From: Planktosalinus sp963977065
Lineage (GTDB): Bacteria > Bacteroidota > Bacteroidia > Flavobacteriales > Flavobacteriaceae
DNA length: 64,000 nucleotides
NCBI GenBank assembly: GCA_963977065.1
Contig: CAXBNF010000009.1
Coordinates: forward strand, 40,691-104,690
Reading direction: 5' to 3'
Below the pieces are notes generated by a model, which was not told where the DNA came from, ran no database searches, and saw only the letters and a list, made by a program, of their open reading frames with translations. The position numbers and the translations under genes are program-made. This document shows positions 52,708 to 61,878 of this stretch, one piece after another; the stretch's first letter is position 1, and the number at the start of each line of letters is the position of its first letter.

Positions 52708-53645
52708 TGAATATATATAAAGATTTACAACTACAAGCAGGCAATGCCATTTGCTATTCGGGATTTAGAGAAGGACAACAGCCCGGTGGGGAATACCCCA
52801 CATATGAAGAAGTAAAAGAAGACTTAAAATTGCTTCAAAATCACTGGACTTATTTAAGACTCTATGATTGTGATTTCCACGCAGAAACGGTTTTAAAAGT
52901 CATCACAAATGAAAAAATGAATTTTAAAATTCTTTTAGGTGCCTATATTGGTGCAGAATTGAACAATTTTGGTTGCCCCTGGGGTGGTATTTATTCTCAA
53001 GAGGTGTTAGAACAAAATAAAATTCAAAATGACATTCAAATCAACAAATTAATCGCACTTGCCAACCAGTATCCGGAAATTATTTTTGCCCTTTCTGTGG
53101 GTAATGAAGCATGTGTGGAATGGACAGATCATTTTGTCCCCGTTGAAAGTGTCATCAATTATGTGAGAAAAGTTAAAAAAGAAGCTCGCCAACCCGTCAC
53201 TTTTTGTGAAAACTATGTGCCTTGGTTAAACAAATTAGAACCCCTGGTTGCCGAAATTGATTTTATTTCTATTCATTCTTATCCGGTGTGGGAGTATAAA
53301 AACATTCACGAGGCATTGCATGTAACTCAAGAAAACTACCACGCAGTAGCATCAAAATACCCTGATAAACCGGTTGTTATTACAGAGGCCGGATGGGCAA
53401 CAAACTCAAACGGAAGAGGGATAGACCCACACAATGTAAGTGAAGAATTACAGAGCATCTATCTCAATGACTTAAAAGGGTGGAGTGAGGATGACAACAT
53501 TCTGATTTTTGTTTTTGAAGCCTTTGACGAGCCCTGGAAAGGCTCAAATGACGCCTTGGAACCTGAAAAACATTGGGGGCTGTATTATGTCGATAGAACA
53601 CCCAAACTTGTAATGAGAAATGAAGAAATCTTTACAGAGTTTTAA
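52707..53645 (+). CDS. Cytoplasmic GH17 glucanase, divergent
   Basis: 312 residues, no signal peptide. GH17 catalytic residues: GNEACVE (E134) and ITEAGWAT (E227). More distant from the other soluble GH17 and closer in style to the lipoprotein GH17 (IFVFEAFDEPWKGSNDA, then HWGLYYVD). Last gene of PUL operon 2. A different chain-length or branch preference from its neighbour is likely but cannot be read here. Confidence 0.92.
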   Translation: MNIYKDLQLQAGNAICYSGFREGQQPGGEYPTYEEVKEDLKLLQNHWTYLRLYDCDFHAETVLKVITNEKMNFKILLGAYIGAELNNFGCPWGGIYSQEVLEQNKIQNDIQINKLIALANQYPEIIFALSVGNEACVEWTDHFVPVESVINYVRKVKKEARQPVTFCENYVPWLNKLEPLVAEIDFISIHSYPVWEYKNIHEALHVTQENYHAVASKYPDKPVVITEAGWATNSNGRGIDPHNVSEELQSIYLNDLKGWSEDDNILIFVFEAFDEPWKGSNDALEPEKHWGLYYVDRTPKLVMRNEEIFTEF

Positions 53646-53661
53646 AATTATTTTTTGAATT

Positions 53662-54333
53662 TTAATTAATCTCCTGTTTCAAAATTTCAAGATCCTTCAG
53701 TAGTTCTTCCATTTCGTCCCAATTGGTGCCGTCATAAAAACCACGAATACGTCTTTTAGCATCTACGAGCACAAAATTTTCAGTGTGAATCATATCATAC
53801 TCGCCATCAAAGGGTTCATATTTTGCGACAAGGTATGATTTTCTGGCAAGGTCATAGATGTGTTCTTTATCTCCGGTTACCAAGTTCCACTTAGTATCGT
53901 TGACACCTTTTTTTTCGGCGTAAGCCTTTAAAACAGTCACGCTATCAATCTCTGGAGTTACAGTATGGGAAAGAAGTAACACGTCTTTTTGGTCTTTTAA
54001 AATTTCCTGTAACTTAACCATATTGTCTGTCATAATAGGACAAATGGTGGGGCAGGTTGTAAAAAAGAAATCGGCTATGTAGATTTTATTTTCATAATCC
54101 TTCTGGGTAATAGTCTCTCCATTTTGATTCAATAATGAAAAATCTGCAATGGTGTGATATTTTTTGATATGCTGTTTTGTGCTGTCAACAAGTTCTGCAT
54201 TGACCATATTGGGTTGGTAAACAGGCAATTTTGGTTGTGGATTTAAAATAGAATAAATAGCCGTTATGATAATGACAGAAAGTACCAGCATTACTACTGC
54301 AAAAAACTTGTATTTGGAGAAAAATTGTAGCAC
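53662..54333 (-). CDS. SCO1/SenC family copper chaperone/redox protein
   Basis: About 224 residues anchored by one N-terminal helix. Thioredoxin fold with the copper-binding CPTICP (CxxxC) and a later His (MIHTENFVLVD). SCO proteins deliver copper to cytochrome oxidase or act as thiol-disulfide proteins at the periplasmic face. The start is unclear: no ATG precedes the membrane helix. I use GTG at 54333; ATG 54291 would leave no basic head, and TTG at 54375 is also in frame. Confidence 0.88.
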   Translation of the reverse strand: MLQFFSKYKFFAVVMLVLSVIIITAIYSILNPQPKLPVYQPNMVNAELVDSTKQHIKKYHTIADFSLLNQNGETITQKDYENKIYIADFFFTTCPTICPIMTDNMVKLQEILKDQKDVLLLSHTVTPEIDSVTVLKAYAEKKGVNDTKWNLVTGDKEHIYDLARKSYLVAKYEPFDGEYDMIHTENFVLVDAKRRIRGFYDGTNWDEMEELLKDLEILKQEIN

Positions 54334-54446
54334 GACAACTGGAATTAAATCTGTGCAAAAATAGGTATTTTTCAAGTGTTTTAATCTTTCAAAATAGTTA
54401 AAAAAAGGTATTGAAAATTAAGTTTTAGAAACTCCTTCTAAAAGTG

Positions 54447-54454
54447 TATTTTTG
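54447..54454 (+). promoter_or_regulatory. -7 box of rseP
   Basis: TATTTTTG matches TAnnTTTG. It lies 22 bases before the ATG at 54477, which supports that start rather than the upstream in-frame 54444. Confidence 0.6.
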
Positions 54455-54476
54455 CACGTTCAATGTAAAAGAAATT

Positions 54477-55793
54477 ATGGATCCGTTTTTTGTAAAAGCG
54501 ATACAGCTACTACTAAGCTTATCAATATTAATTGTCCTTCATGAGTTAGGTCATTTTATCCCTGCTAAAATCTTCAAAACCCGCGTGGAAAAATTTTACC
54601 TCTTTTTTGATATAAAATTTTCATTATTTAAAAAGAAAATAGGTGAAACCACTTATGGTATTGGCTGGTTACCGCTGGGAGGCTATGTGAAAATCTCCGG
54701 TATGATTGACGAAAGTATGGACAAAGAGCAATTGGCAAAACCGCCGGAACCTTGGGAATTTCGCTCAAAACCCACCTGGCAACGTCTCATCATTATGCTG
54801 GGGGGTGTCACGGTCAATATTATTGTTGGGTTCTTAATTTATTCTTTAATTCTATTTCATTTTGGAAGAGATTTCGTAACTCCCGAAACCATGCCCGACG
54901 GATTTGCCGTCCACGAGTCATTTAAAGCGTTGGGCTTTGAAGATGGTGACCAAATACTAAAAGTAAATGGCGAACACTTTGAAAATGTTGTGGACATCAA
55001 CAAATACATCATGTTAAGAGATGTGACATCAGTCGAAGTTCTACGCCAAAACGGAAATACAGAAACCCTTTCAGTTCCTGAAGATATTGGTATGACCAAT
55101 TTTAAAGCCGGAATTATGGAGCCCTTTGTTCCCATTATCGATCCAGTTATTGAAATGGTTGCAGAAGATAGTCCTGCAGAAAAAGCCGGACTCCAAAAAG
55201 GAGACCGAATTGTTTTTGTAAATGGGGAAGAAACCAGCTATTGGCATGAATTTACTGAAAAAATTAAAAACAGTGCCAACAAATCACTGGCTGTTGTCGC
55301 TCAAAGAAATGATGAACTTATAAAATTTGAGGTCTTGCCCGATGAGAATGGAATCATTGGAGTAGCACCAATGAGAAATATAGATTCAGTTCACAAAGAG
55401 TACAGCTTTTGGGAGAGTATTACACAGGGAAGTAGTTTTGGGTATGGTATTTTAAGAGACTATGCTGCTCAATTCAAATATGTATTTACCAAAGAAGGCG
55501 CGACACAAGTGGGCGGATTTGGCGCCATAGGTAATTTATTTCCAGATACCTGGGACTGGTTGAATTTTTGGCAAACAACGGCACTCATTTCGATTATTTT
55601 AGCCTTTATGAATATACTCCCCATACCGGCACTGGATGGTGGACACGTGGTGTTTTTACTCTATGAAATGGTTACCGGTAGAAAACCCAATGAAAAAGTA
55701 ATGGAATATGCTCAAATTGCAGGATTCTTTATAATAATTGCACTGGTACTTTTTGCCAATGGCAACGATGTCTATCGTTGGTTATTTGGTTAA
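54477..55793 (+). CDS. rseP: RIP site-2 metalloprotease RseP
   Basis: About 438 residues. The zinc motif HELGHF is in the first membrane segment, the second motif NILPIPALDGGH near the C-terminus, and two PDZ domains lie between (about 150-320; AEKAGLQKGDRIVFVNG is clear). It cleaves membrane-bound anti-sigma factors and signal-peptide remnants inside the inner membrane. Typical length and layout. Confidence 0.95.
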   Translation: MDPFFVKAIQLLLSLSILIVLHELGHFIPAKIFKTRVEKFYLFFDIKFSLFKKKIGETTYGIGWLPLGGYVKISGMIDESMDKEQLAKPPEPWEFRSKPTWQRLIIMLGGVTVNIIVGFLIYSLILFHFGRDFVTPETMPDGFAVHESFKALGFEDGDQILKVNGEHFENVVDINKYIMLRDVTSVEVLRQNGNTETLSVPEDIGMTNFKAGIMEPFVPIIDPVIEMVAEDSPAEKAGLQKGDRIVFVNGEETSYWHEFTEKIKNSANKSLAVVAQRNDELIKFEVLPDENGIIGVAPMRNIDSVHKEYSFWESITQGSSFGYGILRDYAAQFKYVFTKEGATQVGGFGAIGNLFPDTWDWLNFWQTTALISIILAFMNILPIPALDGGHVVFLLYEMVTGRKPNEKVMEYAQIAGFFIIIALVLFANGNDVYRWLFG

Positions 55794-55873
55794 AAAGAAT
55801 ATAAAAAAGAGTCATAAATTGGCAAATTTACAATATTATTGTAGTTTCACGGCTTGAATCTAAATTTATAAAA

Positions 55874-56323
55874 ATGAACACATTAGTAAAACATAGTAAA
55901 AAAATAGTATTTGCTTTATTGTTAGTAACAGGAGGTGTTATAGCTCAGGAAGAAGTATCTGATGTTGAATTGGGTAACTTTGTAAAAGCAGTAACAAGTA
56001 TTCAAGCGATTAATATGGAAGCCCAGTCTTCAATGATGGAGGTTGTAGATCAATCGGGTTTTGAACTGGATCGTTTTAACGAAATTTACCAGGCAGCTAT
56101 GACAGAAGACTCAGAAAAATTAAAAACACTTTCTGAAGACGAAACTAAAAAATTTGATGGAGTGCTGGCGCGTTTTGATGCAATGCAAGCTGTTTTTCAA
56201 AAGCAAATGGAAGAAGCCGTTGTGAAAGAAAACATCACACTGGAGCGTTTTGATGCAATTGCAGAGTTAATGGAAACAGATACGGCACTTCAATTGCGTT
56301 TACAAAATATGATGCAGCAATAA
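55874..56323 (+). CDS. DUF4168 family exported protein
   Basis: 149 residues: signal peptide (to GVIAQ) and an all-helical mature part (SDVELGNFVKAVTSIQAI, ENITLERFDAIAELM) as in the DUF4168 family. No catalytic motif. Periplasmic; function unknown. Own terminator downstream. Confidence 0.8.
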   Translation: MNTLVKHSKKIVFALLLVTGGVIAQEEVSDVELGNFVKAVTSIQAINMEAQSSMMEVVDQSGFELDRFNEIYQAAMTEDSEKLKTLSEDETKKFDGVLARFDAMQAVFQKQMEEAVVKENITLERFDAIAELMETDTALQLRLQNMMQQ

Positions 56324-56346
56324 TAAGTTTCTGCAAATAGTATTTT

Positions 56347-56380
56347 AAACCCTCTAGGATTCTTATTTTAGAGGGTTTTT
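56347..56380 (+). terminator. Intrinsic terminator after the DUF4168 gene
   Basis: Stem AAACCCTCTA / TAGAGGGTTT followed by T residues. Confidence 0.88.
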
Positions 56381-56408
56381 ACTTTTAAAAGAATAAATAA
56401 AACAAACT

Positions 56409-56747
56409 ATGAAGAAGATAAGCCTTTTGCCTAAATCAAAGGTTTTTGAAAACAAAGAAAAAATAATACTGCGTGATTTTCTGGCTATGGAACGCACATC
56501 CCTGGCAAATGAACGCACCTTGTTTTCATACATCAGAGCTTCTTTATATATGGGAATTGGTGGGGTAGCTATTCTGGAATATCAAGGCTTTGCCGACTTT
56601 CAATGGCTGAGTTATATCGTTTTTGGACTGAGTTTGGTTTTGATTTTTATTGGGGTTTTCAGATATCAACGCTTAAAGAAAAAGTTAGAAACCTATTACA
56701 AAACGATGAATACAGAAACTAGTCAAGATAGGGAAAATGCCTCTTAA
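56409..56747 (+). CDS. DUF202 small membrane protein
   Basis: 112 residues. The hydrophilic start LRDFLAMERTSLANERTLFSYIRAS followed by two membrane segments is diagnostic of DUF202 (YidH-like). Members lie in the inner membrane; some eukaryotic homologues belong to polyphosphate-related (VTC) proteins, but the bacterial role is not known. Confidence 0.85.
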   Translation: MKKISLLPKSKVFENKEKIILRDFLAMERTSLANERTLFSYIRASLYMGIGGVAILEYQGFADFQWLSYIVFGLSLVLIFIGVFRYQRLKKKLETYYKTMNTETSQDRENAS

Positions 56748-56836
56748 ATCTATTTAAAAAGCCAGAATGTAAATTATTTTATAAGGATTGGATTGTCTTA
56801 AAATTAAGTATCTTTAACCCACAAAGTATCCGCATT

Positions 56837-59656
56837 TTGAAAGTTAATATAGTTTACACCTTTTTTGTTTTTGTATTTATTGGGCTGCAATGCTTTTCGC
56901 AAGAGCTGCCCCCTGTAATTTCCTTTTCCTCAAAAGACTATCAAGCTGACAACCAAAACTGGGCGATAAGCCAGGGAGAAAACAAACATATTTATGTAGC
57001 AAATAACAAAGGCTTGCTTGAATTTAATGGTGACTCCTGGAGTTTATATCCATCACCAAACGAAAGTATTATAAGGTCTGTATTTGTCTATGAAGAAAAA
57101 ATTTATACAGGCTGTTACAGAGAGTTTGGTTTTTGGGAACGGCAAGAAACAGGAACACTTAAATATACTTCATTAAGTAAAGATTTGGAAAATGAAATGG
57201 TTGAAGATGAACAATTTTGGACCATCTTAAATTATTCAAACTTCTTACTATTCCAATCTTTAAACTCCATCTACATTTACAATATTCAAGATGGGGACAT
57301 CCAGAAAATTGTTTCAGAAGAAGGAATTACAAAAATGTTTCAAGTTGAAAATGACATCTATTTAAGTAAGCCCAAAACGGGCATTTACAAACTCTCAAAT
57401 GGCCAGACACAACTTGTCTCAGACCATACCATTTTTAAAGAAAATTTAATTGTCAATTTATATAAAATCAACAATACCCTTTTAGTGCAAACCAATAGTA
57501 GCGGAATATATACATTGGAAGAAAACCCCGAATTGTGGGGAAATGAAAATGCTGATTTTTTAAAATCGCTTAATGTTTACAATAGCTTACAAACAAATTC
57601 TGGAGACATCATCTTAGGCACTATTTCTCAGGGAATGGTTTACTTAAACAAACAAGGTCAAACTGAATTTCAAATTACCAAAAATCAAAGTTTAAGTAAT
57701 AATACAGTGCTCTCTATTTTTGAAGACGATACCGGTAATATTTGGTTGGGACTTGATAATGGCATTGACTGTATAAATTTAAAGTCTTCTGTAAGAATTT
57801 TTAATGATGACAGCGGTAAGTTAGGTACTGTTTACACCTCAGCCGTATTTGATGGAAATCTCTATCTTGGCACTAACCAAGGCTTATTTTATCGTTCATT
57901 AAACGATGATCTCACCAGTAAGTTTAATTTAATTGATGCCTCAGTGGGACAAGTATGGTCATTATTTGTGTATGATGATACGCTTTTTTGTGGTCACCAT
58001 GAAGGCACCTTTATTGTGGAAAATACAAGCTTAAGGAAAATTTCCGAAAACCCAGGAACCTGGTGTTTTAAAACCGTTGAAACAAATGAAAATTTACTTT
58101 TACAAGGAAATTATGAAGGAGTGAGTCTTCTGGAAAAAAGAAATGGAGAATGGCAGTTCAGAAACACACTTACCGGCTTTAATATGTCTTCAAAGTTTAT
58201 TGAATTTGTTGATAAAAATACCTTTTTAGTTGCTCACGAATACAAAGGTATTTATGCACTAACAGTAGATGAAACATTCAAAAATATTACTCAAATAGAA
58301 CATGACAAGTCTGTTGAAAAAGGTCTGTATTCAAGTCTTGTGAAAAATAAAGATGGTGTATATTATGGGTATGAAAAAGGAATCTGGAAATACAATCATG
58401 ACCTGAGGGGTTTTGAAAAAGATTCAATTTACAGTGAGCTCTATACCCCTGAAAATTACACCTCAGGGAAACTGGTTTCTACCAATGATGGAGCAGTTAT
58501 TTGGAACTTCACAGAGCGATTTATAAATTATATATCACAAAGTAAAGTGAGCAAAACACTCGAAATACTATCTGTCCCAATACCAAACAGTACAAGAAAT
58601 GCAATGCTGGGCTATGAAAATGTAATCGAATATCAAGATGAGGTTTATCTTTTTGGAAATGCTCAAGGTTATTTTTTACTGGATTTAAAACGATTCCAAA
58701 ACAGAAAACAAAATCCCTCGCTTGCTATCCATAAAGTAACCGCAAACCAAATCAACAAGCCTCAATTTCATTTATCACTAAAGGAACGGCCCGAATTGGA
58801 AAACAAGAATAATAACATAAATTTTAATTTCAGTATCTCAGAATATGAAAAATTTTATACTTCAGAATATCAGTATAAATTAACAGGACTTATGGAGGAA
58901 TGGAGCTCCTGGCAAACACTTAGTGATGTTGCATTTAACAATCTACCCTATGGTGACTATGAGTTTCAGGTAAGAGGAAGGATTGGAGAACACAATTATT
59001 CTGAAATTGTTGCATACCCCTTTAGAATAAATCGCCCTTTTGTTATTTCAAATAGCATGCTTGTTTTGTATGGCTTTTTAATTCTCATTGCAATAATTAT
59101 CATCCATAATATGTATAAAACCTATTATAAAAAACAACGTAAAAAAATCGAAGTAAAAAACAAACGTGAATTGGCTTTAAAAGAATCTGAAAACAAAAGA
59201 GCCCTGATGAGACTTAAAAATGAAAAATTACAACAAGATATTGAAAGCAAAAACAGAGAGCTTGCTATTTCTACAATGAGTCTTATCAAGAAGAATGAAT
59301 TTTTAAACAGTATTAAATCAGAACTAAATCACTTTACACAAGAACAAAAAGATGTCAAAAAAGTTATCAAAATTATTGACAAAAACCTAAACAGCAATGA
59401 CGACTGGAAATTCTTTGAAGAAGCATTTAACAATGCTGATCAAGATTTTTTTAAGAAAATAAAAACCAATCACACTGCACTCACTCCAGACGATTTGCGT
59501 TTGTGTGCCTATTTAAGACTCAACCTTTCTTCAAAAGAAATTGCACCTTTGTTTAATATTTCTCCTAAAAGTGTTGAAGTAAAACGATATCGTTTGCGCA
59601 AAAAAATGAACTTACCTAACGAAACCAACTTAACAAATTATATTCTAGAAATTTAG
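56837..59656 (+). CDS. SusR-like membrane regulator (beta-propeller sensor, Y_Y_Y, HTH)
   Basis: 939 residues. The start codon is TTG at 56837, which gives a good signal peptide or anchor (to CFSQ); no ATG fits. Residues about 25-660 form two-component-type propeller repeats (DDTGNIWLGLDNGIDCIN is a clear one). A Y_Y_Y domain follows (about 665-735), then one membrane helix (about 740-765), a coiled coil (about 770-850), and a C-terminal LuxR-like helix-turn-helix (SSKEIAPLFNISPKSVEVKRY). No histidine-kinase domain is present. The layout matches SusR, the maltodextrin regulator of Bacteroides. Expected to sense a glycan in the periplasm and act on DNA directly from the membrane; located near the glucan PUL. 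Confidence 0.9.
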   Translation: MKVNIVYTFFVFVFIGLQCFSQELPPVISFSSKDYQADNQNWAISQGENKHIYVANNKGLLEFNGDSWSLYPSPNESIIRSVFVYEEKIYTGCYREFGFWERQETGTLKYTSLSKDLENEMVEDEQFWTILNYSNFLLFQSLNSIYIYNIQDGDIQKIVSEEGITKMFQVENDIYLSKPKTGIYKLSNGQTQLVSDHTIFKENLIVNLYKINNTLLVQTNSSGIYTLEENPELWGNENADFLKSLNVYNSLQTNSGDIILGTISQGMVYLNKQGQTEFQITKNQSLSNNTVLSIFEDDTGNIWLGLDNGIDCINLKSSVRIFNDDSGKLGTVYTSAVFDGNLYLGTNQGLFYRSLNDDLTSKFNLIDASVGQVWSLFVYDDTLFCGHHEGTFIVENTSLRKISENPGTWCFKTVETNENLLLQGNYEGVSLLEKRNGEWQFRNTLTGFNMSSKFIEFVDKNTFLVAHEYKGIYALTVDETFKNITQIEHDKSVEKGLYSSLVKNKDGVYYGYEKGIWKYNHDLRGFEKDSIYSELYTPENYTSGKLVSTNDGAVIWNFTERFINYISQSKVSKTLEILSVPIPNSTRNAMLGYENVIEYQDEVYLFGNAQGYFLLDLKRFQNRKQNPSLAIHKVTANQINKPQFHLSLKERPELENKNNNINFNFSISEYEKFYTSEYQYKLTGLMEEWSSWQTLSDVAFNNLPYGDYEFQVRGRIGEHNYSEIVAYPFRINRPFVISNSMLVLYGFLILIAIIIIHNMYKTYYKKQRKKIEVKNKRELALKESENKRALMRLKNEKLQQDIESKNRELAISTMSLIKKNEFLNSIKSELNHFTQEQKDVKKVIKIIDKNLNSNDDWKFFEEAFNNADQDFFKKIKTNHTALTPDDLRLCAYLRLNLSSKEIAPLFNISPKSVEVKRYRLRKKMNLPNETNLTNYILEI

Positions 59657-60023
59657 CTCCAATACATTTGTCCATTTTAGCTATACATTACCCCTACACA
59701 TAGACTTTAAGAACACTCTCAATCCCAATGTTTTAAAACTTTAACATTCCCAAATGTTCAATGTTTACACTACACAGCATTAAATAATGGCCTCAAAACA
59801 AACAACCTAGAACGTTGTAGTTAATTTGTAATAATTACAAGGATGAAAATTCAATGGTTAGGGTTTATATTTGAAAATCACACAATGATTTGTTTGAAGA
59901 GATATTTTCGGGGCATAAAAATTGGATAAATTTTAATTCCAATAATTTTCTTATAAACCACTTCAAATCAACCATTCAAATCTTGAATAAGCTAATTAAT
60001 TTACAAACTAAAATTATTAAATC
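59657..60023 (+). promoter_or_regulatory. Regulatory gap after the SusR-like gene
   Basis: 367 bases, no gene. Contains CTATACATTACC (59681-59692), identical to a site in the gap before PUL operon 1. Four AATGTT/AACATT elements lie in 39 bases (59727, 59743 inverted, 59753, 59760). A TATATTTG -7 box at 59866-59873 leaves a leader of about 145 bases before the ATG at 60024. Confidence 0.55.
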
Positions 60024-60884
60024 ATGAAAAAAATTACATTCCTTAGTTTAATCTTTGCATCCTCATTTATGGTGGCTCAAAATACTGTGACCGTTGACGG
60101 TAGTGCAGAGTTTTTAGGTTTTGCAAATGTTTTTGAAACCCCTGCAAATGGCGGAGGTTTTGTATTTGGATCTCCGTGGGCAGTTGAAGACATCAAGTCT
60201 GTTATTGACGTGGGTGGAAATACAGTAACTCTTTTCCCAAACTTCAATACCTATGCTGATAATCCAACAGATCCTTTTTGGGTAGATCAAGGTACAGGAG
60301 AGGGTAACAAAGTATTTGAAGGAAACACCTTTAATGAAAACAACACAGATCTTGTAGGTGAAGAATTGACTTTTGAAGCAGAGGTGCAGTCATTCACGCT
60401 CGATCCTGATTATGAAGTGAAAGCCTTTATAAAAGTTTTTAATGCCGATTTCTCTGTTTTAAAAGAAGAAAGTGTTGTTTTAACCGAAACAGGCAACTTT
60501 TCGATTACATACACAAACGTAGAACCGGAAGATACTACAGTTCAATATGGTTTTTCTGTTACAGGAATCAATGCAAATCCAGATGATGAACCCACTCTTG
60601 GAAATGTAGTTGTAGGACCTTTCAATCTTTCAACTTCAGATTTTGATGTAAACTCTGTTGTAATTTACCCAAACCCTACAACCCAAAACTGGATAATCAA
60701 CACCAAAAATGCATCAAACATTTCAGTAAATCTTTATGATGTAAACGGTAAGCTGTTATCTGTTTACAAAAACATTAGCTCTCAAAACTTTACAATTGAC
60801 GCATCAAATCTAAAAACAGGTGTGTATTTCGCAACTGTAATTACTGAAAACAAATCAAATACGATAAAACTTATCAAAAAGTAA
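60024..60884 (+). CDS. T9SS-exported protein of unknown function
   Basis: 286 residues with a signal peptide (to MVAQ). The mature part (about 20-205) is a beta-rich domain (SPWAVEDIKSVIDVGGNTVT, EVKAFIKVFNADFSVLKEES). The last about 75 residues are a T9SS type A sorting domain (VVIYPNPTTQNWIINT, LKTGVYFATVIT). Probably a surface or released glycan-binding protein, given its place behind the SusR-like regulator. Family not recognised. Confidence 0.82.
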   Translation: MKKITFLSLIFASSFMVAQNTVTVDGSAEFLGFANVFETPANGGGFVFGSPWAVEDIKSVIDVGGNTVTLFPNFNTYADNPTDPFWVDQGTGEGNKVFEGNTFNENNTDLVGEELTFEAEVQSFTLDPDYEVKAFIKVFNADFSVLKEESVVLTETGNFSITYTNVEPEDTTVQYGFSVTGINANPDDEPTLGNVVVGPFNLSTSDFDVNSVVIYPNPTTQNWIINTKNASNISVNLYDVNGKLLSVYKNISSQNFTIDASNLKTGVYFATVITENKSNTIKLIKK

Positions 60885-60979
60885 ACCTAAGGTTTCCTTC
60901 GTTAGCATTGAGTTTTAACTAAAAGTTCAAAAGTTAATTGGGGTCGCATTAGAATTCTTCTAATTTAAAAACAAAAAAG

Positions 60980-61795
60980 ATGAAAAAATTAACAACCCTT
61001 TTATGTGTGCTATCTCTATTTTATGGATTTAGCCAAAATGCTCCAATTAACTTTGAAACAGATGGAAATGGTGCCGACTGGACCTGGACCGTTTTTGAAA
61101 ACGACTCTAACCCTGATTTAGAAATTATCGCAAATCCTGATCCGTCAGGGGCAAATACTTCTGAAACCGTAGCCCAATTTACAGCACTCCAAACAGGTCA
61201 ACCATTTGCCGGAGTAGAATCTGCTCAAGGGGCTGATCTTGGTGAATTTGTACTGGATGCTACAAACAATATTATAACTATAAAGGTTTGGAAGCCCGTA
61301 ATTAGTGATGTAGGAATCAAACTTGTCTCTTCAACCTTCTGGTCTGAAGGCGAGCTTAAAGTTCCCAATACCGTTGTTAATCAATGGGAGGAGTTAACGT
61401 TTGACTTTTCAGCTTATATAAATCCTCCTGCAGGGAATGGTGTGTTAAGTCAAATCGTCATTTTTCCTGATTTTGATTCCAGAACTCAAGACAATATCAT
61501 CTATTTTGATGACATTCGATTTACAGATGGCACACTTTCAAACGAGACAAATGAATTCTCAAAAAACTTTGCTGTATATCCCAATCCAACATCAGATAAA
61601 TGGATAATTTCAGACAAGACAAACGCTGGTTTTACAGCTCAAATTTATGATGTTAAGGGCCAGTTGTTAGCTAATTTAAACAACAACTCACAGCAAAACC
61701 TTTCCATTGATGCTTCAAGTTTCCAGGCAGGAATTTATTTTGCTAAAATTACTTCAGGCAATGCATCAACGACTATCAAACTAGTTAAAAGGTAA
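60980..61795 (+). CDS. T9SS-exported carbohydrate-binding-like protein
   Basis: 271 residues with a signal peptide (to GFSQ). One jelly-roll domain (about 20-185) matches the last domain of the PUL surface lipoprotein (ANPDPSGANTS, ITIKVWKPV, QWEELTFDFSAY, IIYFDDIRFTDG). A T9SS type A tail follows (FAVYPNPTSDKWIISD, FQAGIYFAKITSG). No catalytic residues. Likely binds the same glucan outside the cell; inference from homology and context. Confidence 0.83.
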   Translation: MKKLTTLLCVLSLFYGFSQNAPINFETDGNGADWTWTVFENDSNPDLEIIANPDPSGANTSETVAQFTALQTGQPFAGVESAQGADLGEFVLDATNNIITIKVWKPVISDVGIKLVSSTFWSEGELKVPNTVVNQWEELTFDFSAYINPPAGNGVLSQIVIFPDFDSRTQDNIIYFDDIRFTDGTLSNETNEFSKNFAVYPNPTSDKWIISDKTNAGFTAQIYDVKGQLLANLNNNSQQNLSIDASSFQAGIYFAKITSGNASTTIKLVKR

Positions 61796-61803
61796 CTCAC
61801 TCT

Positions 61804-61838
61804 AAAGGCTGTCAAATTTATCTGACAGCCTTTATTTT
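61804..61838 (+). terminator. Intrinsic terminator after the CBM-like T9SS gene
   Basis: A perfect 11-bp stem AAAGGCTGTCA / TGACAGCCTTT, 8-base loop, T-rich tail. Confidence 0.88.
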
Positions 61839-61878
61839 TAATGGTTATTCAACAAACTTACTTTCAAAAAAAATTACT

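Noticed and set aside
54444..54476. Upstream start for rseP
   Set aside because: This segment overlaps the TATTTTTG promoter box and precedes the normal RseP N-terminus.
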